Below, piece by piece: positions 49,969 to 59,119 of a stretch of DNA of 64,000 nt. Where the stretch lies: positions 3,585,548-3,649,547 of the forward strand of contig NZ_CP042172.1 in NCBI RefSeq assembly GCF_005937985.2, in the 5' to 3' direction. The stretch is from Arthrobacter sp. KBS0702. Lineage in GTDB: Bacteria; Actinomycetota; Actinomycetes; Actinomycetales; Micrococcaceae. Numbering within the stretch: position 1 is the first letter of the stretch; each line of letters begins with the position of its first letter. A program made the position numbers and the translations under genes. The notes below the pieces were generated by a model, which worked only from the letters and a program-made list of their open reading frames with translations, was not told where the DNA came from and did not search any database.

Positions 49969-51567
49969 GTGTCCCACCCGATCGATGTCGGATCAGTACT
50001 TGGCGGCCGCTACAAGGTCACAGCCACGGTACTGACCTCGCATGACCAGGATCTGGTGCTGGACGGCGTGGACCAGGTGCTCAACCGCCCCGTGAGCATC
50101 CTCGTTGCCGGCCCGGGAAACGCCGACCAGGTGGCCCAGAGCGCCCGCGAGGTGGCAACGGGTGAACGCCCCGGCCACGTCCAGATCCTCGATCTCGGGG
50201 TCAGCGACGCCGCCACCTACCTCATTACCAACCACACCTCGGCCGCTGACCTGCTGGACCTGGTGGTCAGTTCCAACCCGCCTTACGTCGAGCCCTTCTT
50301 CACCGACACGCTGGGCAGCGAAATCTTCGGCCAGGCGCGCTCCACGGAACCCGAGACCTATGACGGACTCTACGACGACGAGGAAGTCGAAGCCGGGTAC
50401 ATCAATTACGGCGAACAACAGCGCCAGGCCGGACTTCGACCCACGACGCCGTCGGCCCCTCCGCAGCGCGTTCCCGCCCCACCGGAGGCCTCTCCGGCTG
50501 CTGGTGCCGGGGGCGCAGGCGCCGGTGCCCGTGGAGCCGGCGCAGCGGGGGCTGCCGCTGCCGGTGCCGCCGGTGTAGCCGCGGGGGCCGCCGCCGCAAA
50601 CTCAGCCAGGTCCCCCAAGACCGCGCCCCAGGCGGCCACGCCGCAGCCAACGGCGGCCCACCCGGTCCAGCCCGCCCAGCCAGCCGAGCCCGCGGCCCAG
50701 GCATCCCCGGCCGGGGAGAAGCCGAAGGTCTCCCTCTGGGAGGACGAAAATTACGATTACGCCGAGCCTGAGCAGCGGACCACCTCGTTGGAGACGGCCG
50801 GCTCAAAGGGCGCCGGCGCCGCCGCCGCACGCTTCCCAGCCTTCGCCCGGAAACGTGCGGTGGAGGACGATTACGCGGACTACGACGCCAACGACGATAA
50901 CAACGATGACGAGCCCCGGCGCGAGCCGCGGTCCATGCGTTGGCTCGTGGGCGCCCTGCTGGCTGCCGTGCTGGTCATCGGCCTCATCTTCGCCGTCACC
51001 AACCTGGGCGGGCTTTTCAAGGGCGGTGCGCCAGAAGCTGCCAAGACCACCACTGCCGCTGCTACCCCCACCCAGTCGGGCACGGCGTCGGCGAGCCAAA
51101 GCGCACGGCCGGCAGCCGTGCCGCCAGTCATTGAGTCCGTCACCCGCCAAGGCAACTTCGACTTCGCCGCCACCTACGACGGCGATCTGGTGAAGACCTA
51201 TGACGGCAACGCCGCTAGCTACTGGTCCGACATGGAATTCGCCACCGACAGCTGGGGCGGCTTCGCGCCCGACGGCGTTCCGCTGATCGTCAAGCTCAAG
51301 AGTCCGGCCCAGATTTCCTCGGTGACCCTTAGCCAGCTCGGAGCCTCCGGCGGCAACATCAGCGTCTTCACCAATGACCGGCCCTCGCTGGACGGAGCCA
51401 AGCAGGTGGGTAGCAACAGCTTCACCTCGCCGGAGCTCACCATGCCGCTGCCGGAGCCCGTCACGGCGCAGTATGTGATCGTCTCCATCAAGAGCCTGCC
51501 CAAGCTGGCCGCACCCAAGACCCGCTACGGCTACGGCTTGCGCCTGGCCGAGATCAAAGTCCAGTAA
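49969..51567 (+). CDS. Pseudokinase-like membrane protein next to murJ
   Basis: A 532-residue protein of GTG start with AGGAGG. The N-terminal 110 residues (GSVLGGRYKVTATVLTSHDQ, VLNRPVSILVAG) resemble the N-lobe of Ser/Thr kinases but lack the catalytic lobe, as in the MviN pseudokinase. A long Ala/Pro/Gly linker, a single transmembrane helix (about 315-337) and a C-terminal discoidin-like domain outside (VSLTLSQLGASGGNISVF-like) follow. It may tether envelope regulators to the flippase. Placed between murJ and trxB. Confidence 0.75.
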   Translation: MSHPIDVGSVLGGRYKVTATVLTSHDQDLVLDGVDQVLNRPVSILVAGPGNADQVAQSAREVATGERPGHVQILDLGVSDAATYLITNHTSAADLLDLVVSSNPPYVEPFFTDTLGSEIFGQARSTEPETYDGLYDDEEVEAGYINYGEQQRQAGLRPTTPSAPPQRVPAPPEASPAAGAGGAGAGARGAGAAGAAAAGAAGVAAGAAAANSARSPKTAPQAATPQPTAAHPVQPAQPAEPAAQASPAGEKPKVSLWEDENYDYAEPEQRTTSLETAGSKGAGAAAARFPAFARKRAVEDDYADYDANDDNNDDEPRREPRSMRWLVGALLAAVLVIGLIFAVTNLGGLFKGGAPEAAKTTTAAATPTQSGTASASQSARPAAVPPVIESVTRQGNFDFAATYDGDLVKTYDGNAASYWSDMEFATDSWGGFAPDGVPLIVKLKSPAQISSVTLSQLGASGGNISVFTNDRPSLDGAKQVGSNSFTSPELTMPLPEPVTAQYVIVSIKSLPKLAAPKTRYGYGLRLAEIKVQ

Positions 51568-51746
51568 CCGGCCCTCGCAACCCGGGCCGACACACCCCGG
51601 TTTCCTGTGCCCACCGGTACCCTGAGTACTTGTGGATGCCTTCGCTGTGACCGGCATCAGCGGAATATTCGCGCCCGCACGGCAGTTGTGCCATGTGGCC
51701 GGCCATCCAGGCGGGCGCATCGACAAAGGAAGAGGTTCACCGTTCA

Positions 51747-52703
51747 GTGAGCAACGCAGAAAACACCGCGTCCGAAGTACGTGATGTCATCATCGTCGGC
51801 TCCGGCCCCGCGGGCTATACCGCCGCGGTGTACACGGCACGCGCCAACCTGAAGCCGCTGCTCCTGGCAGGGTCGGTGACCGCCGGCGGAGAGCTGATGA
51901 ACACCACCGACGTCGAGAACTACCCGGGATTCCCGGACGGCATCATGGGCCCGGACCTGATGGAGAACTTCGAGAAGCAGGCAGAACGCTTCGGCACGGA
52001 AATCCAGTTTGAGGACGTCACCGCACTGAATCTCGACGGCGACATCAAGACCGTGACCATCGGCACGGGGGAGACCTTCCAGGCCCGGTCCATCATCCTG
52101 TCTACCGGATCTGCTTACCGCGAGCTTGGACTCGCGAACGAGAAGCGCCTCTCGGGACACGGTGTGAGCTGGTGTGCAACGTGCGACGGTTTCTTTTTCA
52201 AGGATCAGGACATCGCCGTCATCGGTGGCGGTGACTCCGCCATGGAAGAGGCCCTGTTCCTGACCAAGTTCGCAAAGTCCGTCACCGTGGTCCACCGCCG
52301 CGACACGCTGCGCGCCTCCAAGATCATGGCGGACCGCGCGCTGGCGCACGAAAAGATCAGCTTCATCTGGAACACCGGCGTGGAGGATGTGCTCGGCGAA
52401 GAAAAAGTCACCGGTCTCCGGTTGAAGAACCTTGTTGACGGCACCGAGACCGAACTCGCCGTGACCGGCGTCTTCGTGGCGATCGGAAACGATCCCCGCA
52501 CCGACCTCGTCAAGGGCAAGCTGGACCTGACGCCAGAAGGCACCATCGCCGTCGAGGGCCGCACCTCCAAGACGAGCATCAAGGGCGTTTTCGCCGCCGG
52601 CGACGTGATTGACCCGACCTACCGCCAGGCCATCACCGCCTCCGGCTCCGGCTGCGTCGCCGCTCTCGACGTCGAGCACTACCTCGCAGACCTCCACGCC
52701 TAA
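51747..52703 (+). CDS. trxB: Thioredoxin-disulfide reductase
   Basis: A 318-residue flavoenzyme that passes electrons from NADPH to thioredoxin. FAD motif VGSGPAGYTAAVY, redox disulfide Cys143-Ala-Thr-Cys146 (SWCATCDGFFF), NADPH motif GGGDSAMEEALFL and the C-terminal AAGDVIDPTYRQ. GTG start at 51747 after GGAAGAGG. Followed 38 bp later by trxA. Confidence 0.96.
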   Translation: MSNAENTASEVRDVIIVGSGPAGYTAAVYTARANLKPLLLAGSVTAGGELMNTTDVENYPGFPDGIMGPDLMENFEKQAERFGTEIQFEDVTALNLDGDIKTVTIGTGETFQARSIILSTGSAYRELGLANEKRLSGHGVSWCATCDGFFFKDQDIAVIGGGDSAMEEALFLTKFAKSVTVVHRRDTLRASKIMADRALAHEKISFIWNTGVEDVLGEEKVTGLRLKNLVDGTETELAVTGVFVAIGNDPRTDLVKGKLDLTPEGTIAVEGRTSKTSIKGVFAAGDVIDPTYRQAITASGSGCVAALDVEHYLADLHA

Positions 52704-52741
52704 CCAGCGCGCGGCAAGCAACCCAAGAGAAAGGCAAGGTT

Positions 52742-53068
52742 ATGAGCAACGCTAAAGACGTAACAGACGCCAGCTTCAGCACCGACGTACTGGGGGCCGA
52801 CAAGCCCGTTATCGTGGACTTCTGGGCAGAATGGTGCGGACCCTGCCGCAAGCTCGGTCCCATCCTCGACGAGATTTCCGTCGAGTACGCCGAGAAGGTC
52901 AACGTCGTCAAGGTGAACGTCGACGACAACCCGGCCATCGCGGCTGAATACGGCATCACCTCCATCCCCGCTGTGTACCTGTTCCAGGGTGGCGAAGTAA
53001 AGGGCACCGTCATCGGCGCCAGGCCCAAGCAGTTCTTCGAAAAGGAATTCGCGGACGTTCTGTCCTAG
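52742..53068 (+). CDS. trxA: Thioredoxin
   Basis: A 108-residue oxidoreductase with the active site WCGPC (Cys32, Cys35) and the thioredoxin fold order (VIVDFWAE, DDNPAIAAEYGITSIPAVYLFQGG). Partner of trxB upstream. A terminator follows 48 bp after the stop, and then a gene-free region begins. Confidence 0.97.
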   Translation: MSNAKDVTDASFSTDVLGADKPVIVDFWAEWCGPCRKLGPILDEISVEYAEKVNVVKVNVDDNPAIAAEYGITSIPAVYLFQGGEVKGTVIGARPKQFFEKEFADVLS

Positions 53069-53116
53069 TCGGCAACACTCCTTTCCGGATAGCCCCCTGA
53101 AGGGGTGGATCCGAAT

Positions 53117-53151
53117 GGCGGCTCCCTCTCCATGAGTGGGGGCCGCCTTTT
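53117..53151 (+). terminator. Terminator of trxBA
   Basis: GGCGGC (53117-53122) and GCCGCC (53142-53147), extended by CCC/GGG, form an imperfect stem followed directly by TTTTCG. Confidence 0.85.
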
Positions 53152-53655
53152 CGTTTCATATGGTTCGACGTCTTGGCGGCGCACGGTGTTCGCGGATTCC
53201 GTGTCATGCGTGCCTCTGGACGTTGTCCCTCAAGGGGCCGCCACGCCCGAGGCGCAACGAGTTGCGGCTGATTAAAGACGTATTCGGGCGGCAGCGGCGC
53301 TGGTTTGTTGATCGTTTCTGTTCTGCACCTTGGGGGCCTTAGTCCAGGTCCGATAGCGGACGTAGTCAAACGGCAAGGTACTTTGCGCGCGGTCAGAGTT
53401 TGGTCTGCTTTGCGCCTCGCAGGTGCTGGGCACGCGCGTGTCTGTGGGGATATCCCCGTGCCTCGTGCACCCTGCAGCGCGGTTTGAGGACATGCGACGC
53501 AGCCGGTCCGGCGTCGGTGTTGGGAGCCTGAACCATGTGGGCGGCGCTATGCAATCAGCAGCATTTGGTCTCATGAACCCGCTCGCTGGACGTGTGGGGG
53601 AGTCGGGATCCGGGGGTCGGTGCAAACGAGCACCACGGTACCGATAGTGCCACTA

Positions 53656-53671
53656 TGTTTCACGTGAAACA
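53656..53671. other. parS: parS site 1
   Basis: TGTTTCACGTGAAACA, the exact 16-bp bacterial ParB-binding consensus. Nearest parS to trxA. Confidence 0.93.
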
Positions 53672-53878
53672 CTGCCCGCGGACCGGCGGGCCGTGTCAAC
53701 TTCACGCAGTCCCCAGGACCTAGAGTTGTCAGCGCCACGGCTCCTGTTTCGGGTCGAGATCATCTCCGCATCCCTTTTGTCGATGTTCCGAGAGATTGTG
53801 TCGGCTACTTGTTGTGCGTGTCCCGGGGCAGCACGTGCACCACTTTACGACTAGGCATAGCAAACGTGGCGTCGGCAA

Positions 53879-53894
53879 TGTTTCACGTGAAACC
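53879..53894. other. parS: parS site 2
   Basis: TGTTTCACGTGAAACC: the 14-bp core is perfect, the outer base differs. 223 bp from site 1. Confidence 0.92.
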
Positions 53895-54102
53895 GTCGCC
53901 CCACAGGGGCATCCAGGCTGCTCGCCGGGCAATGGTAGGCGTGCAGTTGCCTCGGAATCCCGCGTACATCGGCGGCATTCGGTTACGGTATCCGACGCGC
54001 GGCGCAACCTCCAACGCCCCTGTGCCTGAAAACCGCGCTACAACTAGCGCCTGGCAAGCGTTATCCCCGATGCCTGCATAGATCCACACGGATTCGCCGG
54101 CC

Positions 54103-54118
54103 CGTTTCACGTGAAACA
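54103..54118. other. parS: parS site 3
   Basis: CGTTTCACGTGAAACA: perfect core. 224 bp from site 2. Confidence 0.92.
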
Positions 54119-54533
54119 TCCAGCGCGTATGGTGGCCAGCCATCAACACAGTTTCACAAGTCCTGGAATTGCACATCGGTCACCCACATGGACTATTGAT
54201 AGTCCGCTATCAAATATTGCCCCATCCGCATCCCCACGGATGTGGGCACCGTTTTGAGCTCGCCGTTCGCGGCCTACCCCGGGCCAAATCGTCGTGGGAC
54301 TGCAGGTTGCCTGTGGCGGTCTGGTTTCCGCGCCGCCCCTGAAAACGCTGGGCCGAAGTCTGGCAACAGCGGTTTGAGTCGCCGCGCCCCCATTGCACAG
54401 GGAAGTGTACGTCGCATCCTCAGGAACACCGAAGCAGACCCGGGGGAGACGCATCGAGCCCAGCGCCACTTTGCTGGGAAACGACCAAGTCGTCGTTGAA
54501 CACCAAAGGGGGCGTGTATGTCTCCCGGGGGCA

Positions 54534-54549
54534 ATGTTTCACGTGAAAC
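54534..54549. other. parS: parS site 4
   Basis: TGTTTCACGTGAAACG: perfect core. 431 bp from site 3. Confidence 0.92.
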
Positions 54550-55505
54550 GGGTGATCGAGTTTAGACACCCAACGGCCGACATTACTAGAGTGTAGGAAC
54601 CCACCCGGGCAACGCAATGCGCCACGAAAATTTCCCCTACTAATCGACTCCGGATCCTGGTTGGGTCCCACACCCAGCCCGTCAGCGTACCCCACCCCAA
54701 GCCCACAAAAGTCCTGGGAGCACCGAGTGAGGGGCAACACCGCCCGCCGTGCGAATTCGGGTTAGGGCCGTCGAGCCCACACTACCGGCACACGTGCCGG
54801 GCTGGCTCCGCGCCCGCGCCCTCACCGACCCAACGGACGGCCGCGATGAGCTGAGACGCTCGCCCGCATCCCCCAAGCTGCCTGGCACCCGCTGCCGGAT
54901 CCTTGAGCGGAGACCCGAGGACGGTCCGGAGCACATGCCGGAGCCACTTCCGGGAAGCACCGGTCGGACGGCTCCGGCGCGCCACTAGCGGCGGTCAGGT
55001 GGAGAGGGTCTGCCGCCGGAGGGGACTGGCCAGAGTGTTTACGTCCGACTGCGCTGCCGGACCAGCCCCACGACCAGCTGATCTCAGCATGTCCGCTTCT
55101 GGTTGGCGGACATAGGTAGGAATCCATCCGTGGGCCGGCCACCTCAAGGACACTGCTGGCTCGAGGTATGCACATCCTGATGAGGTCCGGCGTGGTCCCG
55201 CGAGCCGGGCTGACGGTCGGTTCGCCGCCTGGTCCGGCAGCGGTTCTCCGGCCCACACGCAGTCCGACAACAGGAACCACATTGGGGGCAGCAGTAGGCA
55301 CCGCGCTGCCCGGGTCATGGTCGGCGCCAGCACCGGTGATCAGGGGAGCGGCGTCCGGCTCGGTTGTTCGCGTTCCCCTGCCCGGCATTCCGCCGTCGCC
55401 GGGGCTGCCTCTTTGGGCAAGGGGGTAAGGATCTCCCGCGGTTTCCCGCGCTTCCGACCTACTCCGGAGGGGAAACACCGAGGGGACAGATGGCCGACCG
55501 GCCAG

Positions 55506-55573
55506 TTCTCCACAGAACTTATGCACACCGTTATCCACAGGCCCGTGAGAGATTACACACAGCTCTATCCACA
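55506..55573. promoter_or_regulatory. DnaA-box cluster A in the parS region
   Basis: Within 68 bp on one strand: TTCTCCACA (55506-55514), TTATGCACA (55519-55527), exact TTATCCACA (55531-55539), TTACACACA (55553-55561) and CTATCCACA (55565-55573). All face the same way with 3-14-bp gaps. Confidence 0.7.
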
Positions 55574-55776
55574 GGCCCCGCCAGCACTCTCCTGGGGCCA
55601 GGCGGGTGCAGTAGCAGCGGCTTGGGCTGGTCGGCGCCAGTCCGCGCCCCGTCCGAGCAGGACCGCCCGGACGCTATCGGCTTAGACCGGATCAGAAGCC
55701 AGGAAAATGAACCACGTCGTGGGGATTTTTCAGGCACTGCCGGGCTTGATGGATGCGGCAGTCCGTGTTGGTGCTA

Positions 55777-55792
55777 CGTTTCACGTGAAACA
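55777..55792. other. parS: parS site 5
   Basis: CGTTTCACGTGAAACA: perfect core. It lies between the two DnaA-box clusters. Confidence 0.92.
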
Positions 55793-55885
55793 TTCGAGCG
55801 GTGCTTCTACACAGGGGAGTCTGCCCAACGAGAGGTTACCCACCAAGCCCGGCTCCGCTTCGACCCGTGTCCCCAGGGCCCGAGG

Positions 55886-55918
55886 TAATCCACAAAGTTA
55901 TCCACAGCGATATCCACC
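55886..55918. promoter_or_regulatory. DnaA-box cluster B in the parS region
   Basis: TAATCCACA (55886-55894), exact TTATCCACA (55898-55906) and ATATCCACC (55910-55918), phased at 12 bp in the same direction, 94 bp past parS site 5. Confidence 0.65.
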
Positions 55919-56999
55919 GCTCTTTCCACGTCGGTCTGCGTCGCGCTCCACTGCCCGTAGCTCTCGCAAAGCCAGTTCGAGGCGGCCTTCAGGACGTGCT
56001 GCCGCTATGTCGGCGGAAGCTCGGACGGGCTCCAGCGGCGACCCAATACGGCCACCTGGGGTCCGAGGCGGTCGTCCACGCACCCTATGCCTCCGAGGGA
56101 AGCTCGGCGTTCCAGCGGGCCCGGATGCGGGCGCGGAAGGGGTGCTCGGGTGTGACCCAATTTCACCCTCACATCCAGCGAGTGCCTGGAGCCGGAACTG
56201 CTCCCAGGGAACCGTCGGGCGCGAAGGCTTGGGAGCACGTATCTGGGGGAGCCGAGGGTCCTTCGGTAGACGCAGTAAGCAGAGTCGGTAACGTGTTGCG
56301 TCCGCGCAATCCGTGGGTGGCAAGGGAAACGCAGACCCTGTGCCGCCTGCACCGCTGGGCACTACGTCAGGACCCCGGCGTAGCTGGCAGGCGAAGGGCG
56401 AAGTCGACGGGCAACCCGTGGGCCCGGCACCACTGGCACGGACGTTCCCAACCACCCGGTGCCTGACTCGCTGGCAGCGTGCTTGCCAACGGAGTTCGAG
56501 CCAGTGGCCGCCAGCACGCCTGGGCCGAAGGAGCTGAGCTTCACTGGGACCCCGCCGTCGGTTTGTGCTCCACGAGTTGCGGCCGCAGGTCACTAAGCAA
56601 GAAGCTGCGCCTGACCAGCGAGGGCGCCGCTGGCCGCATCACCAACGACGACGGCATCCCGCACCACGCAAACTGGACTTCAAGAGGCAGGCGCACCAGG
56701 CTGCCCTTGGGATCGTTAGTGGAAGTGTCCTTCGCGTAGCTCCGTCAGATTTCCCGCGGTCGAATCCGTGCAGCATGATGGGCTGTGAAGATGTTCAGAG
56801 GGCGGCATCTAGCGGAGAAAGCGGAGGGACCGGATCATCCGATGAGCTTCGGGGGACACCAGTGTCTCACACCCACCAGAGTCAAACGTCACCAACCGCA
56901 GCTAACCGCTGCCCTCACCGTGACCTGTCAGGCTCCGCGATACTCCGCCGATGGGCAGGGCAACGGTAGATACCGTTAGGGCGCGGCAAAAGACGGTAC

Positions 57000-57015
57000 T
57001 GTTTCACGTGAAACA
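57000..57015. other. parS: parS site 6
   Basis: TGTTTCACGTGAAACA, exact 16-bp consensus. Confidence 0.93.
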
Positions 57016-57278
57016 GCCGACCAAGTTCCCGCTGCTGTGGTTTACGCCCCACTGGCCGGCGCAGGCATTTTTCGGGGAGCCGACTTGGACAATTTCAGAG
57101 AGCGGAGTTGGCTGGCAAGGCCCGGGGAGCATCCACCGCCGCTGGATCCCGCGCCCAGGGGGTTCCCGGGTACGCCATCCCGACCGCAAGGCGAATCCAG
57201 AACTCGACAAGGTCATTCGGTTCCGGTCCCACTCCCTACATCGGGATCGATGCAGCAGAACCGACGACACGAGGCAAC

Positions 57279-57294
57279 TGTTTCACGTGAAACA
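57279..57294. other. parS: parS site 7
   Basis: TGTTTCACGTGAAACA, exact consensus. 279 bp from site 6. Confidence 0.93.
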
Positions 57295-57675
57295 CGCCTA
57301 CGCCCCCGCCGGGCTCCGAATCGCCGCGGGACTACAGCAGGTCGCCGCCCCGTGTGCGGCGTGGCCAGTCATCCTGTCGCGCAGCCCCACTCCGAGCGCA
57401 CCCCGTGCCTCCAAACCCGCACGTATGCGCCCGCAGGGACCCCTGAACCGTGCCCGAGCGACTGGCTTCCACCACCGCCACAGCGGAGACTAGCAACCCG
57501 ACAAGAGCCTTCTGCGGCGCTCCTGAGGCCGGCAAAGTCCCTAAAAACCAACAAACAGGACCGCACAGCCGCAAAATGGCGCCCGGCTACGTGGAATTCA
57601 TCCTCTAATTGGGACCCACGGCAAGCAGCGTCGCCTAGGCCGCGAAGGACTAGCAACGCACACGCACGGAAGAGT

Positions 57676-57719
57676 GCTGCGGGGCTGCGGGGCTGCGGGG
57701 CTGCGGACAAGGCTGCGGA
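57676..57719. repeat. Short tandem repeats beside the parB terminator
   Basis: An 8-bp unit GCTGCGGG occurs three times in a row from 57676, followed by two GCTGCGGACAA units. It lies directly downstream of the parB terminator on the transcribed strand. Confidence 0.6.
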
Positions 57720-57726
57720 CAAAAAG

Positions 57727-57756
57727 CAGGGCCCGTTTCACGTGAAACGGGCCCTG
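57727..57756 (-). terminator. parS: parB terminator whose stem is a parS site (parS site 8)
   Basis: A perfect 30-bp palindrome, CAGGGCCCGTTTCAC and its reverse complement, centred on CACGTG. The middle 14 bp are the parS core (57735-57748). It starts 24 bp after the parB stop, and on the transcribed strand it is followed at once by CTTTTTGTC, so the RNA hairpin plus U-tract forms an intrinsic terminator. One sequence therefore serves as protein-binding site in DNA and terminator in RNA. Confidence 0.88.
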
Positions 57757-57779
57757 GCAAAGCTTGGATGGCAGGAAAC

Positions 57780-59051
57780 TTAGCTGGAGTTACCTGGGGT
57801 AAGCACGTCCATGATCCGGTTGAGGTCCTCAACGCTGGCGAATTCAATACTGACGCGGCCCTTGCGGGCACCGAGGGAGATCTTCACGTTCGTATCCAGG
57901 CGGTCAGACAACGAAGAGGCCAGGTAATCAAGGCGCTCATGGCGTGCGCCCGGACGGGGAATGTTGTTCTTCGGCGCTGCGGCAGGGCTCTGGTACAGGG
58001 TTACGGCTTCCTCGGTTGCCCGGACCGACATTCCCTCGGCGACGATCTTCTGGGCAAGACGCTCCATGGCGGCCGCGTCGGGAAGAGCAAGAAGCGCGCG
58101 GGCATGGCCTGCCGAAATGACGCCGGCGCCAACGCGGCGCTGCACTAGCGGCGGCAGCTTCAACAAGCGCAGTGTGTTGGATACCTGGGGGCGGGACCGG
58201 CCGATCCGATCAGCGAGCTGCTCATGGGTGGTCCCGAAGTCTTCGAGCAGCTGCTGGTACGCGGCGGCCTCTTCAAGCGGATTCAGCTGGCTGCGGTGAA
58301 GGTTCTCCAGCAGGGCGTCACGCAGCAGGTCGTCATCCGTGGTGTCCCGGACGATCGCAGGGATGGTGTCCAGCCCGGCTGCCTGCACGGCACGCCAGCG
58401 GCGCTCACCCATAACTAGTTCGTAGGGTTCGCCACCTTCTTCGGTTGAAGTCCGGACCACAATTGGCTGAAGGACGCCGATTTCGCGAACCGAGTGCACG
58501 AGCTCCGCCATGTCGTCCTCATCGAACACGGAACGCGGCTGCTTGCGGTTGGGATGAATGTCCCTTACCGAAATCTCAGCGAAGCGGACGCCGGGGACCT
58601 CCACCAGGTCCAAACCATTGTCGCCGTCGCCGTTGAGCTCCGCGGTCGCGGGCTTGGTACCGGTTTCGCCGGTGTCACGGGATTCGCTCTTAGCCGCTGC
58701 GGTCTTCCGCGGGGCTGCCTTCTTGGCAGCTGGCCGCGCAGTCTCAGTGAACGGTTCGTCTTCCGTCTTCGCAGCTTTGGCCGCCGGCTTGGCGCGCGTA
58801 CCCGCATCGGCGCGGGCAACTGACGCCGCAGACTCCACCGCTGCGGACGACGCCGTCGTCTCCGCCTTCGACGTTTCGGCTGCCGTGGTCTCTTCCGGGG
58901 CTTCCGCTTCCGCGGTGCGCTTCCTGGCTTCAGGGAAAAACAGATCCACGGGCCGGGACGGCGCAGTACCGTTCCCGGAGGCGTTGGCCGAGGCGGAACT
59001 TGGAATCAGCGCGCCAAGTCCACGGCCGAGGCCGCGTCGCTTATCGCTCAT
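57780..59051 (-). CDS. parB: Chromosome-partitioning protein ParB
   Basis: A 423-residue DNA-binding CTPase. A low-complexity, Ala/Glu/Lys-rich N-terminal stretch (about 40-148) is unusually long. The ParB N-domain has [14 protein letters not shown] (about 167-180) and the CTP motif GERRWRA at 215-221. The helix-turn-helix [21 protein letters not shown] reads parS, and a C-terminal dimer domain ends the protein. It loads at parS, spreads and organises the origin region. Transcribed with parA 68 bp upstream. Confidence 0.97.
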   Translation of the reverse strand: MSDKRRGLGRGLGALIPSSASANASGNGTAPSRPVDLFFPEARKRTAEAEAPEETTAAETSKAETTASSAAVESAASVARADAGTRAKPAAKAAKTEDEPFTETARPAAKKAAPRKTAAAKSESRDTGETGTKPATAELNGDGDNGLDLVEVPGVRFAEISVRDIHPNRKQPRSVFDEDDMAELVHSVREIGVLQPIVVRTSTEEGGEPYELVMGERRWRAVQAAGLDTIPAIVRDTTDDDLLRDALLENLHRSQLNPLEEAAAYQQLLEDFGTTHEQLADRIGRSRPQVSNTLRLLKLPPLVQRRVGAGVISAGHARALLALPDAAAMERLAQKIVAEGMSVRATEEAVTLYQSPAAAPKNNIPRPGARHERLDYLASSLSDRLDTNVKISLGARKGRVSIEFASVEDLNRIMDVLTPGNSS

Positions 59052-59119
59052 GGATAAATCCCTCCAGTGGAAGAGCCCGGCATACTCCGGCTCTGGCTAG
59101 TGCAATTGTTGAGAAGATT

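Larger units (their letters stand above)
53152..57779. other. Gene-free centromere-like region between trxA and parB
   Basis: About 4.6 kb without a convincing protein gene. Frames of 60-250 codons occur but are low-complexity, arginine/proline/serine-rich, without ribosome-binding sites, and they ignore the parS motifs. No tRNA, rRNA or insertion sequence is seen. The stretch holds eight parS copies, two groups of DnaA-box-like motifs and a short tandem repeat. In mycobacteria the same interval carries sigM, cwlM and other genes between trx and parB; none can be found here. Confidence 0.75.

Noticed and set aside
54822-55538. 238-codon minus-strand frame in the gene-free region
   Set aside because: No ribosome-binding site, Arg/Pro/Ser-rich translation, and it crosses DnaA boxes. 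Not supported as a gene.
55898-56593. 231-codon minus-strand frame in the gene-free region
   Set aside because: Same features as the other chance frames; no recognisable motif.
57037-57783. 248-codon plus-strand frame in the gene-free region
   Set aside because: Crosses two parS sites and the parB terminator and overlaps the end of parB; the translation is low complexity.
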